Below, in pieces: positions 52,287 through 62,581 of a stretch of 64,000 bases of DNA. The notes under the pieces are model-generated. The model did not search any database. It was given only the letters and a program-made list of their open reading frames with translations, and was not told the DNA's origin. The stretch comes from Globisporangium splendens (taxonomy: Eukaryota > Oomycota > Peronosporomycetes > Pythiales > Pythiaceae), in NCBI GenBank assembly GCA_006386115.1, contig VFIW01000087.1, positions 1-64,000 on the forward strand. Direction: 5' to 3'. Both the position numbers and the translations under genes were made by a program. Every line of letters starts with the position of its first letter. The stretch's first letter is position 1.

Positions 52287-54846
52287 GAAAAACTCAACTA
52301 CTTCGTTGCTAGTCCTTGGCCCCCTTGGGGCTCTTCCTACTCTGTTTCTTTCTCTTGCGTGCTACTTGATTTTTTACTGGATTTTTACTGGATTTTCTCA
52401 TATCTGATTTTTCTTCCTTTTTTGTGGACAGGATCGCTTCTGAGATAACAGATGGGTTCTCGTCATATCTTTACCTATGCATAAACATACAATCATTTCC
52501 TAAAGGTGTCGTAATCATCTACCAACATTCTGATATACCGAAATATTGGTACATTGTACCATCATGGTACCGTCGACCCTTACAATGTTTTGGGGTCCCT
52601 GTTGTGAGCCTGGGTCCTTCACACACATGCAGACATTAGCTCGCAAGGGCATACTTAAAGCAAATGCGCGGACACCAACAACACGCTCACACGGTTGTTC
52701 AACCTACTTCATATTGCAGCATTCTTTGTGTCGCCAACTTGCATCGTCTGTATATTGTCGCGCTCGATCTTGCAGGAAGAGAGCTCGTATGCGTGTTGCC
52801 GCGGTAAGTTCGCGCACTCAAGACAAGTAAATAAACAAATCAAAGCACACCATGTTCACGCGCGGTAACTTCCAAGCGAGCATGCGCAATTCCGTTTTAG
52901 GGGCATCCACCGTTTGCGCACTTCGATGGATACCATTTGTGTGGATGCCGCCGAACGGCAGTGTCGGCTGTGGTTGGCACTGCGAGAACGTTAATGGCAC
53001 GATCAGCACGGTTATTGAACTGTCGTTAGGCGACACACCATAGGCAGGACTGGTTTACTTTCGGACGTTACCGTTGTTGTTGCTTGCTGTGATCGCTGTT
53101 CTCCTAGTAACTCTGCTTTCCTGGTTTAATCCTTATCTTCCGACTGAATCGTTAACAGCGGTCAAAGTGAAAAAAATCGGAAAATAGTCGGAAGATAAAG
53201 GTTGAAGTGCAAAATGGCTACACTTGTGGACAATGAGGTCAATTGGTCGGTGGCGAAGAACTCAGGCAAACTGAGAGCGAGAGATAACCTGGCAGCTCAA
53301 TACACCAAGACCTTGCGGTGATTGCGCTGTCAGAGATTGCTGAGCTGCGTGAGGATGACACTTCGCCATCTGGAGTGAGGCTTCAGTTCGATATTTGAAG
53401 CACTTTCGTAGAAAATTCATGTTCGTCGCGTTCTTTCTGCGACTGGATCTCGTTGCTTCGAAGCGCAATGACGCAAGGCGAAACACTCTGTACTTAATAC
53501 CTGAGTCGCATGCTCGAAGCGGAGTTTTCTTCCTGGCCGTAGTCTCGCATTGTTAAAGCAGCGACTTCGCGCAGTCCAATGCTGGGTACTGTATCGAAGT
53601 GCTAGTGAAATAGAAAGATCCCCGCGAACCAAATGAGTCCACCGTTTGTCGGCTTTTTTTCTTATTCCAAACAGTGGGGTTCCACATTGCGAGAAAGTCG
53701 CAGAAGGCTGTGGAGCGAGTGAAAGACAGTTTGCTCTTGCGCGGTCTGAGTGCTCTCACTTTGGCTTCAACCAGTGTGTCAGGTGTCGAAAGTCACCGAC
53801 AACCTTGAAGTGTGGACTCATAGCCGTGCAGCCAAAACGTAAAGGGAGGGAATGTGTTCCTCAGCAACTTTCCTGTGGCGCATTTCCGGAGTTGGGCATT
53901 TCGGGAAGCGCGCGCTCTGGCTTCCTCTGACTTTGATTTCGTGCTCCCACACTGCAAACAATGCGATAACACGGTGCACCCAACTCGCTCCCACTCTTGG
54001 CCCAAGGTCCTTCCACTGACTGATCCTTCTCGAACCATAGAAAAACAAAAAAGGCTGTCGAGCAATACGATAACACGATTTAATACTCTATTAGACAGAT
54101 GCACCTACGTACTGTCTGCACACTCATGTACTCAATGCACCGAGAGGCAGCAGTGTGCTCGCTTGACGTCAGCGGCACGCCACAACTGGATAGGGATGTA
54201 GAAAGTTTGGCTTCTTGCTCACTCGTGTTGATCTGGTGTGCTCATTCGAATCCAGGCTTCATTGGGTATGCTCAATTGTGTCAGTCGCCCCATCGACATG
54301 CACGAGCACCTGGGTAAGGTCCATCGAGCTCCATCCAAAACTGAGGCCGTAGGTGTGTTCTCTTGAGCAAAACTCCCCAATTGCAAACGCTAACGATCAC
54401 TCAAGCTCGTTTTCAAGGCATGAGCTCATTTGGATGTGAGGTTTCAGCAAATGCGACAAAGAGTGAGGTGACTTGTTTGTCGAACGTCGATGGAACGTTC
54501 TCCGATCCAAATTCGACCGAAAAACACACACAAAGTACAAGTGCACATAACGGTCGTCAACCTCGTTCAGGCCAAGTTGTCCTCGCACCGTGTCCTTCGC
54601 ATCAAGACAATCTGTCAACCACAGTGTGTTCATTTCGTGAATCGAGTGGGAAACGAGCGCGGTTATTATATCGAAAAACAGAAGCCCAAAGTTCGAAAAC
54701 AGAAGGAAAAAAGGACCTGGATGCTTTGGAAGAAAATGACCAGAAGAAAGAAAATGCGTTTCCTGCTGCAGCAACAGCACGCTCTCCATACTGATGCTGT
54801 AATGAGTGCTCAAAAAGTGCAAGACGTGGCGTCCTCTCGCTGAACA
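52287..54846. other. Intergenic region without a supported gene
   Basis: The stretch is AT-richer than its neighbours, with T-rich runs near 52,370-52,420. Short open frames on both strands lack conserved motifs and credible starts. A hairpin lies at 53,133-53,198. No promoter or RNA gene could be supported. Confidence 0.6.
53133..53198. repeat. Perfect 13-bp inverted repeat
   Basis: TTATCTTCCGACT (53,133-53,145) and its exact reverse complement (53,186-53,198) enclose 40 bases. The spacer itself contains a related TCGGAAAAT. It could be a transcribed hairpin, a terminator or the remains of a tiny inverted-repeat element. Confidence 0.6.
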
Positions 54847-54868
54847 TCTCTCTCTCTCTCTCTCTCTC
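54847..54868. repeat. (TC)11 microsatellite
   Basis: Eleven TC units lie about 210 bp upstream of the FYVE gene start. Pyrimidine tracts are common in oomycete 5' regions, but no core promoter motif was recognised. Confidence 0.85.
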
Positions 54869-55076
54869 AAAGTCTCCTCTGGGTTTCGTCTTCTTTTCGA
54901 TCGTAAAGTCAGGATCCCGAGTGTATTTTGCAAAAGCTCGCGTCCCACACAACGCACTCGCCCGCTCACTTTACGGGTTCATGAGCAGCATCTAATCTAT
55001 ACCTTGAGCAGGACAGATAAGTGAGACCTTGCCCTCCCATCGGATACTCCCGCCACAACTCAGCTAGCATACGAAG

Positions 55077-57572
55077 ATGGAGTTTCCAGTGCGATCCGAC
55101 TACTTTCCGCAAGTGCGGCTCACAAACGAAGACAAGGCCAAGTACCTGCGCACGGTCGAGTCCTCGGTGCGCGCATTGCGTCGCGGACTCGACGAGTTCA
55201 ACTGGAAAAAGGTGTACGACAAAGAGGGCGTCACGTACTCGAAAGTGCAAGAGCGGGGCAGTGCCGGGACGTGTCTCGCCGTGTGTGCAACGATCTACAC
55301 GTCGGGCACGATCAGCGAGGTGCTCGAAGCGATCGCGTCGCCCGTGACCGACGACTACCGCAAAGCCATGAAGTTCCTGTACAAGTCGCGCTTTGTGGAC
55401 GGCGTGGCGCTGCACACGATCGCGCCGAGCGCGACGCAGAACCCGCAGGCGTTCACGACGATCAAGTGGGCCGCGTTCGACGACGGTAAGGGATTCAACA
55501 ACCCCAAGTTCCCTGTCGGCTCGGACTACTGTTTCCTCGAGCACGCGGGCATCCAGAAAGACGAACTAGGAGCCGACAGCAGCAGCAGCTCGGATGAGAG
55601 CAATGCAATCTTTGGCTTCTGCGTCCAGGAATCGATTCTGCGCGAGCGCGAGGTTAGTTCTCTTGCGGGGTACGGTCTACGTCGTGGCGAGTTCCACCGC
55701 ACAGGCGTCATCATCTTGCCCACGGACCGGCGCGATGTCGTGCAGGTCTCGTCGATCCTGCAGATGCGCTTGCTCGGTAGCGACTCAACAGCCAACAAAG
55801 CCGCGCTCGAGAAGCTCATGCTCAAGCGCGTGGCGTCTGTGGGTCGCGTCGATCTGCTGCTGGAGCGAAGAAGACTGAACAAGATGCAATTCGTGGCGCG
55901 CGACGAGTGGGTCGCCGACGAAACTCGGAAATCCTGCGTTGTGTGCGTCAAGCCGTTCGGGATCCGGCGGCGGCACCACTGCCGCAATTGCGGCGAGGTA
56001 GTCTGCTCGACGTGCGCGCCACCTCGCGAAGTCGACATCGCGACCTACGGCACGGCTTTGGTTCGCGTCTGCACGGCGTGCGTCGTAGCTGCACGCTCCG
56101 AGCCACAGCAGTTGCTGCGTGGTGACGGCGCCGCTCAGGACGTGTTTGTGTACCATATCCGCAGCACCCTGTCGTCGCGCACGTCAACCGACTCGAGCCA
56201 CGTCACGAACGAAGATCACGATCAAGAGAATGATGATGAGTATCCACCGAATGAGGACACCTTCCGTCCACACTCGGTGTCCTCCGACAGCAATTTCTCC
56301 ATCGCGAGCGAGTACCAGCAACAGCCATCCATAACCGAGAGCAGCAGCCAGATCACGTACCACATTGACGACCCAAGCGACCATTTCAACGGCGGGTACG
56401 GCGACTACGGCCGCGGCTCGTCGGTCTCGAGTTCCAACAGCAGCAGCTACTCGTTCAGCGACCTGAACACGTTTGATGACCGCTTTGGCTTGGTGGCTTT
56501 GAAGCGATTGGCTCCAGCACCGCCGCCGCTTCCACTACGGAAAGACAGCAACAGTAACAGCATGTTGGCCCTGTACCGCCCGCCAGTAGTACGCTCAGTG
56601 TACAATCCCAAGAAAGTCGTGATGACGCATTTGCTCATGAACGACAGCAACCAGGACGATGAGCACAAAGCCAAAGCTGTTGTCGTGACCTCGGACAAAC
56701 GCAGTAGCGTCGAATCTCTCCCAGATTTCGAGGAGAGTCTGCGGGGCATCACCGCGGATCTTTCGCGTGTGACGACATACCAGAGCCGCAACACTCGGTT
56801 CAACGATCTGCAGACAGCGAACGACTCATTCGATCTCACGAGCTTCACAAACGACTTGTTCAGTTCCAACAGCTCCATCGCGCCGTCCGCAGCACCGGCA
56901 ACCGCATCCAAGCCAGTCAGTCTATTGACATCCCATGCGCAGCAGCGATCTGAGAGCGTGTGCTCGAGACCATCGAATGTGGACGTGGACATGTTTACAA
57001 GCGATAGCTTCTCTTTAATCTGCTCCGACACGCTGCAACAGCAGCAGCGACGATCATCTGTTGTTCAGCAAGACGCAGGCGAGCAGCAGCTCAGAAGTAC
57101 CAAGCGCACCGTGTCCATTGGATCCAGGTACTCGCAGTACTCGAACACTGGAAATGATGACGAGCACGAAAATGGCGATGATAGCATGCCGCAGAGCCAC
57201 GAAGAGCTCGAGATGCTACGCCGTCACGTCGAAGGGCTCCACAGATCCCTCGAGCATGCCACGAGCAAGCTCCAGCTTTACGAAGCCAGGTCACAGAGTC
57301 GCTCTCGAGGCGTCTCGGTCGAAAGTGAGGCAGTCAGCGAGTCCGCAATGCGGCGATCATCATCATCAGTCTCTTCGGCACGCGGCAACCGCCTTTCTCG
57401 CCATGGCTCAGGATACGCAGGGAATCGAAAGTGGGGAGGTGACCATGGAGACTCAATCGCACTCGTGAACCGGAACGCGACCTTCGATGCGCTTGTCGCT
57501 GAACTCCACGAGATCATGGGTCTGCCAGCGCTTCCTTCTGCTGCTGCTGCTTCCCAGTCACAAGCAGCATAG
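55077..57572 (+). CDS. FYVE zinc-finger protein with START-like N-terminus
   Basis: This is an 831-residue intronless frame. Residues 1 to about 240 resemble the START-like lipid-binding region that precedes FYVE in many oomycete proteins (inferred from layout and context, not from a motif). At about 277-345 there is a FYVE finger: the Trp of WVADE, CVVCVKPF, the basic RRRHHCRNCGEVVC ligand loop, and CTAC. FYVE fingers bind phosphatidylinositol 3-phosphate on endosomes. The rest is Ser/Gln/Asp-rich and probably disordered, with a predicted coiled coil at about 705-740 (ELEMLRRHVEGLHRSLEHA). The ATG at 55,077 is the first of the frame. It probably acts in endosomal sorting or lipid signalling. 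Confidence 0.92.
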   Translation: MEFPVRSDYFPQVRLTNEDKAKYLRTVESSVRALRRGLDEFNWKKVYDKEGVTYSKVQERGSAGTCLAVCATIYTSGTISEVLEAIASPVTDDYRKAMKFLYKSRFVDGVALHTIAPSATQNPQAFTTIKWAAFDDGKGFNNPKFPVGSDYCFLEHAGIQKDELGADSSSSSDESNAIFGFCVQESILREREVSSLAGYGLRRGEFHRTGVIILPTDRRDVVQVSSILQMRLLGSDSTANKAALEKLMLKRVASVGRVDLLLERRRLNKMQFVARDEWVADETRKSCVVCVKPFGIRRRHHCRNCGEVVCSTCAPPREVDIATYGTALVRVCTACVVAARSEPQQLLRGDGAAQDVFVYHIRSTLSSRTSTDSSHVTNEDHDQENDDEYPPNEDTFRPHSVSSDSNFSIASEYQQQPSITESSSQITYHIDDPSDHFNGGYGDYGRGSSVSSSNSSSYSFSDLNTFDDRFGLVALKRLAPAPPPLPLRKDSNSNSMLALYRPPVVRSVYNPKKVVMTHLLMNDSNQDDEHKAKAVVVTSDKRSSVESLPDFEESLRGITADLSRVTTYQSRNTRFNDLQTANDSFDLTSFTNDLFSSNSSIAPSAAPATASKPVSLLTSHAQQRSESVCSRPSNVDVDMFTSDSFSLICSDTLQQQQRRSSVVQQDAGEQQLRSTKRTVSIGSRYSQYSNTGNDDEHENGDDSMPQSHEELEMLRRHVEGLHRSLEHATSKLQLYEARSQSRSRGVSVESEAVSESAMRRSSSSVSSARGNRLSRHGSGYAGNRKWGGDHGDSIALVNRNATFDALVAELHEIMGLPALPSAAAASQSQAA

Positions 57573-57829
57573 CGCAGTAGCCTCAGCATCCTAACGTATT
57601 GTGTGTGCATATATGTCGAAAATGGTGGTAATTTGTGTATGTAGTCGCGTTTTCTCCTTTTATAAAGTCAACAACCGTGTTGGCAAAAACAAATACGAAT
57701 CGTGTTACTTCAAAAATGGCCACCAATGATTTTTCTCTCTCTCTACAAATGCTACGGCTAATCTAAATGCTGATCTTTCCACACCTCGTTTTCTCATTTC
57801 CTATCAACAAAAAAGAAGACAAGTAGCGA
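57573..57829. other. Convergent intergenic region
   Basis: This 257-bp AT-rich gap lies between two tail-to-tail genes and must hold both 3' ends. No AATAAA was found in the proper orientation. A TATAAA at about 57,660 and a short CT run near 57,735 are present but have no assigned role. Confidence 0.6.
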
Positions 57830-60787
57830 CTATATCAGTACCTCGCCGCCGCCGCGCGGCGTGGTCGAGGCCCCATAAACACCGGCGTGCGGAGCCCGAG
57901 GCGTGTCGGCCGACTCCAGTTCTCTCAGCACCGTGCGGCTCTGGCTGCGGCGCGACCCACCCTTCCTGCGCAAGATGAACGCACCGACGGCGACGGCGAC
58001 CGCGATGCTCGCACCAACCACCGCGAACGCGGCTGTGTTGCCGCGGCGCGATGACGGCATCGTCATGGTCGTGCTGCTCTCGGGCGTCGCCGAGACGGTG
58101 CCACCACTCGTGACACCCGGACTCGTATTCGAAGTGCCACTGCTTTCACTTGCCACCGACCCGCTTGGGGTCTCAATGATCGGCTGGATCGTTGCGAAAT
58201 CGTTGGCCTCGGCGTCGCTTTTCATCGGGTCCTTGGTCGGAGACGTGGCTGGGGACGGTAGACGCACGTCAACACCCGCTTCAGCGGACTGTGAACCCAC
58301 GCCGGACGAGGAAGAAGAGGTAGACGGCGTGTCCTTGTTTGGATCGCCTGCATCGTGGCTTGAGGAGCCTGATGATGCCTGTGATCCTGACGCAGGGTTT
58401 GGAGACTGCACCGGCGCTGACGATGGCCCTGGAGCTGGTGTTGAGCTTGGTGTAGGAGGCGTCGGGGTTGCTGGTACTAATGTAGTTGGAGCTGGCGTCG
58501 TTGGGAAGCTGATACCCTCTCGTGGAATCGGTGTTGCTGGGGGATCTCCGGCATCCAGGTCTGCAGTCGTAGGTGATGGCGCTGTAGTCGTAGCCGTGGG
58601 CGCCGGGGTATCAGCTGGAGATGTCGCCACGGGGGGAGCTGTCGGTGATAAATCCTGCGAAGGTTGAAGCGATGGTGGCTCAGGAGAAGGAGTGGCCGAC
58701 GTCTCTGGCGCAGCCGTCGTTGGCTCCGGTGTCGCTGAGACTTCAGGTGCTGGCGTTGACTCCGGTACCGTTGTCGTTTGCTCTGGTGCAGGTGTTGACT
58801 CCGGTGTCGTCGCTGGCTCTGATGTGGACTCAGGTGCCGGCGTTGGCTCCGGTGCTGACTCTGACACCGACGTCGGTTCTGGAGTTGATATCTCCGGCGC
58901 AGCCGTTGTCGGTTCAGGGGCATCTGGCGCCGTCGACGTTGGCTCCGGTGAAGCCATCGTCTCTGGAGCCTGCGTCGACTCTAGTGCCGTTGGCTCAGGT
59001 GCTGCTGTTGAATCTGGAGACGTTGTCGTTGGTTCTGGTGCAGTCGTCTCTGGTGCTGTAGTCTCTGGTGCTGTAGTCTCTGGTGCTGTAGTCTCTGGTG
59101 CAGCTGTCGTCGGTTCTGGTGACGATGTTGACTCAGGTGCCGTCGTCGTTGGTTCTGGCGCCGACGTCTCCGGTGCTGTCGTTTCGGGTGCCACCGTGTT
59201 CTCTGGTGTCGCCGTCGTTGGCTCAGGGGCTGGCGTTGACTCTGATGGCGTCGTATCTGGAGTTATTGTAGTTGGTGCCGGTGTCGACTCCGGTGTCGTC
59301 GTTGCCTCAGACGCTGGAGTTGATTCTGGTGTAGTCGTTGACTCTGGTGCTGACGTTACTGGCGTAGCAGTCGTCGTCTCAGGTGCCGGTATCGGCTCTG
59401 GCGAAGACGTTTGTTCTGGTGTCATCGTTGCTTCTGGTGCATCTGTCGTCGGAACCGGTACCGTTGTCGTTGGTTCTGGTACCATCGTCGTTGGCTCTGG
59501 CGCCGTGGTGGTCTCAGGCGACGGCGTGGTTTCTGGTGTCGGCGTTGACTCTGGTGTCGTCGCCATCGGCTCAGGTGACGGCGTTGCTGTGGTGTCTGGA
59601 GCACCCGTCGTCTCAGGCGAAGCACTAGTTGGCTCTGGTACTGTCGTCTCTGGTGTAGTAGTCGTTGGCTCTGGTACCGTCGTCTCTGGTGTATTAGTCG
59701 CTGGCTCTGGTGTAGTAGTTGTTGGCTCTGGTACCGTCGTCTCTGGTGTCGTCGTCGCTGGCTCTTGCACCGGTGTCACTGGCGAAGCACTCGTTGGCTC
59801 TGGTACCGTCGTCTCTGGTGTATTAGTCGCTGGCTCTGGTGTAGTAGTTGTTGGCTCTGGTACCGTCGTCTCTGGTGTCGTCGTCGCTGGCTCTTGCACC
59901 GGTGTCACTGGCGAAGCACTCGTTGGCTCTGGTACTGTCGTCTCTGGTGTATTAGTAGTTGGCTCTGGTGTAGTAGTTGTTGGCTCTGGTACCGTCGTCT
60001 CTGGTGTATTAGTAGTTGGCTCTGGTGTAGTAGTTGTTGGCTCTGGTACCGTCGTCTCTGGTGTATTAGTCGCTGGCTCTTGCACCGGTGTCTCTGGCGA
60101 AGCACTCGTTGGCTCTGGTACTGTCGTCACAGGTGTAGTAGTCGTTTGCTCTGGTGTATTAGTCGCTGGCTCTTGCACCGGTGTCTCTGGCACCGCTGTT
60201 GTTGGAATTGGTGCTGCCGTTGTTGGAATTGGTGTTGTCGTCGATGGAATTGGTGCCGTTGTTGTCACTGTCGCCTCAGGCGTTGCCGTAGTTGCTGGCA
60301 GGGTCATTGTCTCTGGTGCCATGGTTGTATGTGACTCTGTCATTGTCGCCAGCGCTCTTGTCACTGCCGCAATCGTGGTCGATGCCTCCGCCTTCACGCA
60401 CTGCGGTGCATCGTCTTCACTTGCAACGACATCAAGACTCACGCATCCCAGACTTCCATTCGCCAGCACAGCACAACAGCTTCCATGCACCACAGTCGAC
60501 TCGCCTGTAACATCGCTCTGTCCTGCACCGGGGCACGCCGTTCCCATGATCTGCTCCTTTGTACCTGCGCAGGGCTCCTGCTGCAGACAGAACACTCCGC
60601 TCTGTCCGAGCACCACGGCGCCATGGAGACCGAGGTCTTCACAGCTCGCGCCGAGCGTGCCATTCGAGAACGCCGCCGCTGACGCGAGCGCGTCAACGCA
60701 CATGATCTGTTGCACTGCGATACTGAACACGGCCGCGAGCCTTCGTCGCGACCGCCACGGAGGCGCCACCGCACGCCGCTGTTGCAT
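57830..60787 (-). CDS. Mucin-like cell-surface protein, Thr/Pro/Ser-rich repeats
   Basis: The ~985-residue protein starts at the ATG at 60,787 (MQQRRAVAPPWRS). The N-terminal RRRLAAVFSIAV...DALASA is a likely signal peptide or anchor. A Cys-rich domain follows (about residues 45-130: CEDLGLHGAVVLGQSGVFC, CAGTKEQ, GSCCAVLANGSLGC). Then come some 600 residues of PEPTTTTP/PETTVPEP/PVQEPATTTP repeats, expected to be heavily O-glycosylated. Near the C-terminus a hydrophobic helix (AFAVVGASIAVAVAVGAFIL) precedes RRKGGSRRSQSR and a short cytoplasmic tail. It is probably a plasma-membrane mucin of the cell or cyst surface. It resembles oomycete CAR-type mucins in style, but its repeats differ. Confidence 0.88.
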   Translation of the reverse strand: MQQRRAVAPPWRSRRRLAAVFSIAVQQIMCVDALASAAAFSNGTLGASCEDLGLHGAVVLGQSGVFCLQQEPCAGTKEQIMGTACPGAGQSDVTGESTVVHGSCCAVLANGSLGCVSLDVVASEDDAPQCVKAEASTTIAAVTRALATMTESHTTMAPETMTLPATTATPEATVTTTAPIPSTTTPIPTTAAPIPTTAVPETPVQEPATNTPEQTTTTPVTTVPEPTSASPETPVQEPATNTPETTVPEPTTTTPEPTTNTPETTVPEPTTTTPEPTTNTPETTVPEPTSASPVTPVQEPATTTPETTVPEPTTTTPEPATNTPETTVPEPTSASPVTPVQEPATTTPETTVPEPTTTTPEPATNTPETTVPEPTTTTPETTVPEPTSASPETTGAPDTTATPSPEPMATTPESTPTPETTPSPETTTAPEPTTMVPEPTTTVPVPTTDAPEATMTPEQTSSPEPIPAPETTTATPVTSAPESTTTPESTPASEATTTPESTPAPTTITPDTTPSESTPAPEPTTATPENTVAPETTAPETSAPEPTTTAPESTSSPEPTTAAPETTAPETTAPETTAPETTAPEPTTTSPDSTAAPEPTALESTQAPETMASPEPTSTAPDAPEPTTAAPEISTPEPTSVSESAPEPTPAPESTSEPATTPESTPAPEQTTTVPESTPAPEVSATPEPTTAAPETSATPSPEPPSLQPSQDLSPTAPPVATSPADTPAPTATTTAPSPTTADLDAGDPPATPIPREGISFPTTPAPTTLVPATPTPPTPSSTPAPGPSSAPVQSPNPASGSQASSGSSSHDAGDPNKDTPSTSSSSSGVGSQSAEAGVDVRLPSPATSPTKDPMKSDAEANDFATIQPIIETPSGSVASESSGTSNTSPGVTSGGTVSATPESSTTMTMPSSRRGNTAAFAVVGASIAVAVAVGAFILRRKGGSRRSQSRTVLRELESADTPRAPHAGVYGASTTPRGGGEVLI
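59600..60200 (-). repeat. Coding minisatellite in the mucin gene
   Basis: Nested tandem repeats include a 129-bp unit (anchor GAAGCACTCGTTGGCTCTGG at about 59,784 and 59,913) and a 57-bp unit repeated at about 59,937-60,060. Both are multiples of three, so unit gain or loss keeps the frame. Confidence 0.82.
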
Positions 60788-62581
60788 GTTCCTCAAGTGT
60801 TGGCGACTGTAGATTCCGAAGCTCCTCGTTGGAGCGGACGACAGAGCGGATGGGGAGAGAGCGAGAGGGGGTCCGCTCCAGTTACTTTTTAGTGACGCAC
60901 GAACGCTCGAAACCGCCGCCTCTGTCCTTATCGCACACCTCGTCTTTAAGCTTTTTCCTTGTATATAAGAGAGGGGGGCGCACTTTATTCAATAAAGCGG
61001 ACCGACACAAATGCGGGTTGTTGGGCCGCGCTGTGTTGCCTCGTTGGTTGCCGTGTGTACGCGCACTATCTGCGCGTTCGTGTGTGTGTGTGTGTGTGTG
61101 TCTTTGCGTCCCAAAAGGGCAATCAACTCAACAGCAAATGCATGGCGGAAGGTTTGGAGAAAGCAGACAGGTGCGCAGCGTGTCTGTGGGTGGATATGTC
61201 GCCAGGAAAGAAACAATGGGGGATGGGCAGCTTGTGTTCACTTTATATCGCCCACCCTCTTGTAGTCGTTGCGTTACTTTAGAGAGCGATTGTGTCACTT
61301 AAGAGCGTTTACCCACACATGGTCATCCATGCGCGCATCTTGAGGGGTAGGGTATTGTCCGCTTGGCCTACCCCTGCGTCAGTGGGTACGGAATGAAGGA
61401 GGGACCATTCTCTGCAATTGCATAATGTGGCGTTTTTTCAGCCACACTGGAGCCATGTATTTGCTCATTTACGACATGCACAAACCACTGACTGCATTAA
61501 TATGACAGTGCTTTCATTACATAATTATACGAGTCGCGCGCATGCATGTACCCACCTCTGTTCGCATGCACCACTCCCTTTTCACAAAACAGGGACCGTT
61601 TGTAGTTTCCCTCCCCACGTTGTCGCCGTTGGAGCTGCATGCACCTTCCATGCGTACGAAAAGTGTGTGGCCACGAGCGCTCCTCCACTCAATAAAGTTG
61701 TTCGAAAGTGTCGTTTCGTCGTCGTGAGAAGGGGTTCAAAATATAAGAGGCTTGCACGCGAACAACAGAATGAAATCGTCGCTTTTAACACTCGAGGGCA
61801 AGCAATTCCGAGTTGCTTATTGCGCGACGCACGCATTGCACACACACATACACTTGCTGGTCCATACATGAAAGTGCGAGATCGTGGTTCGCTTTGCATT
61901 GTAGCCGCCTATCCAGCGAATAGATCAAGTGCACTCTGAAGTGCCACGGCAGCACGTTGCATCAGCCACACAGTGTGCTGCTGTGACTCACCTCAAAATT
62001 TTCACAGACACTCATCCACATTACTTCTGATCAATAGCCAATGTCAGATACACTCTTTAAGATGTTTGAATGCAATGCTATCGTGTTTTAGAAGGTGCAT
62101 TATATATGACTAGAATACTTACTACCTTTCAACTATTATACTGTCTATCCCTGTGTACAATTTGCTACCTTGTCATTTTTATCAAATCAGCTGCTTGACT
62201 GATCTGTGCGCTTCAACATCACATGAACTTTTGTGCTACTTTACGTTCAGTGTCCACTCAGAATAGGTGGGTGAATTTATAAAGTGAAAGTCTCTGTTTG
62301 CGAAATTGAGTTCCAAGCATGAGTTCTGTAAACGCGACTGATCAAGAACCCATAAACACGAACACGAACAACCGATCGATTATGAACGCTTGCTTTCGTT
62401 TTTTCTGATCGTTTTCTTCAAATTATGATACAATAGTGTACTAACAAAGACCAAAGGCGGCTCCACTCAGCGTGGCTTGGGCACAGAAACACAAAGACAC
62501 CCTGTGCTTGGATCTCTTTTCTTTCTCAGTATCTGAAGTTTCACGGTCTCACTTGGTTCGTCAGCAGCTCTCAAGTTGGTC
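60788..62581. other. Intergenic region upstream of the mucin gene
   Basis: It contains a TATATAAGAGAG stretch near 60,963, a (TG)10 tract at 61,081-61,100, and AT-rich sequence from about 61,980 to 62,450. Open frames at 60,829-61,302 and 61,418-61,939 have no recognisable domain and look incidental. It must include the mucin promoter (right of 60,787) and the 3' end of the cupredoxin gene (left of 62,582). Confidence 0.6.
61081..61100. repeat. (TG)10 microsatellite
   Basis: Ten TG units lie about 300 bp upstream of the mucin start. Confidence 0.85.

Noticed and set aside
54363..54969. 143- and 190-codon ORFs on both strands upstream of the FYVE gene
   Set aside because: They overlap each other, include the TC microsatellite, start at non-ATG codons and show no domain.
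58692..60812. 706-codon plus-strand ORF opposite the mucin gene
   Set aside because: It is a shadow of the repetitive Thr/Pro codons. It has only monotonous Val/Gly/Ser repeats, no domain, and a less plausible start than the minus-strand gene.
60829..61939. ORFs of 157 and 173 codons upstream of the mucin
   Set aside because: They contain microsatellite-derived Val/Cys runs, no recognised domain and no homologue-like motif. They are probably incidental.
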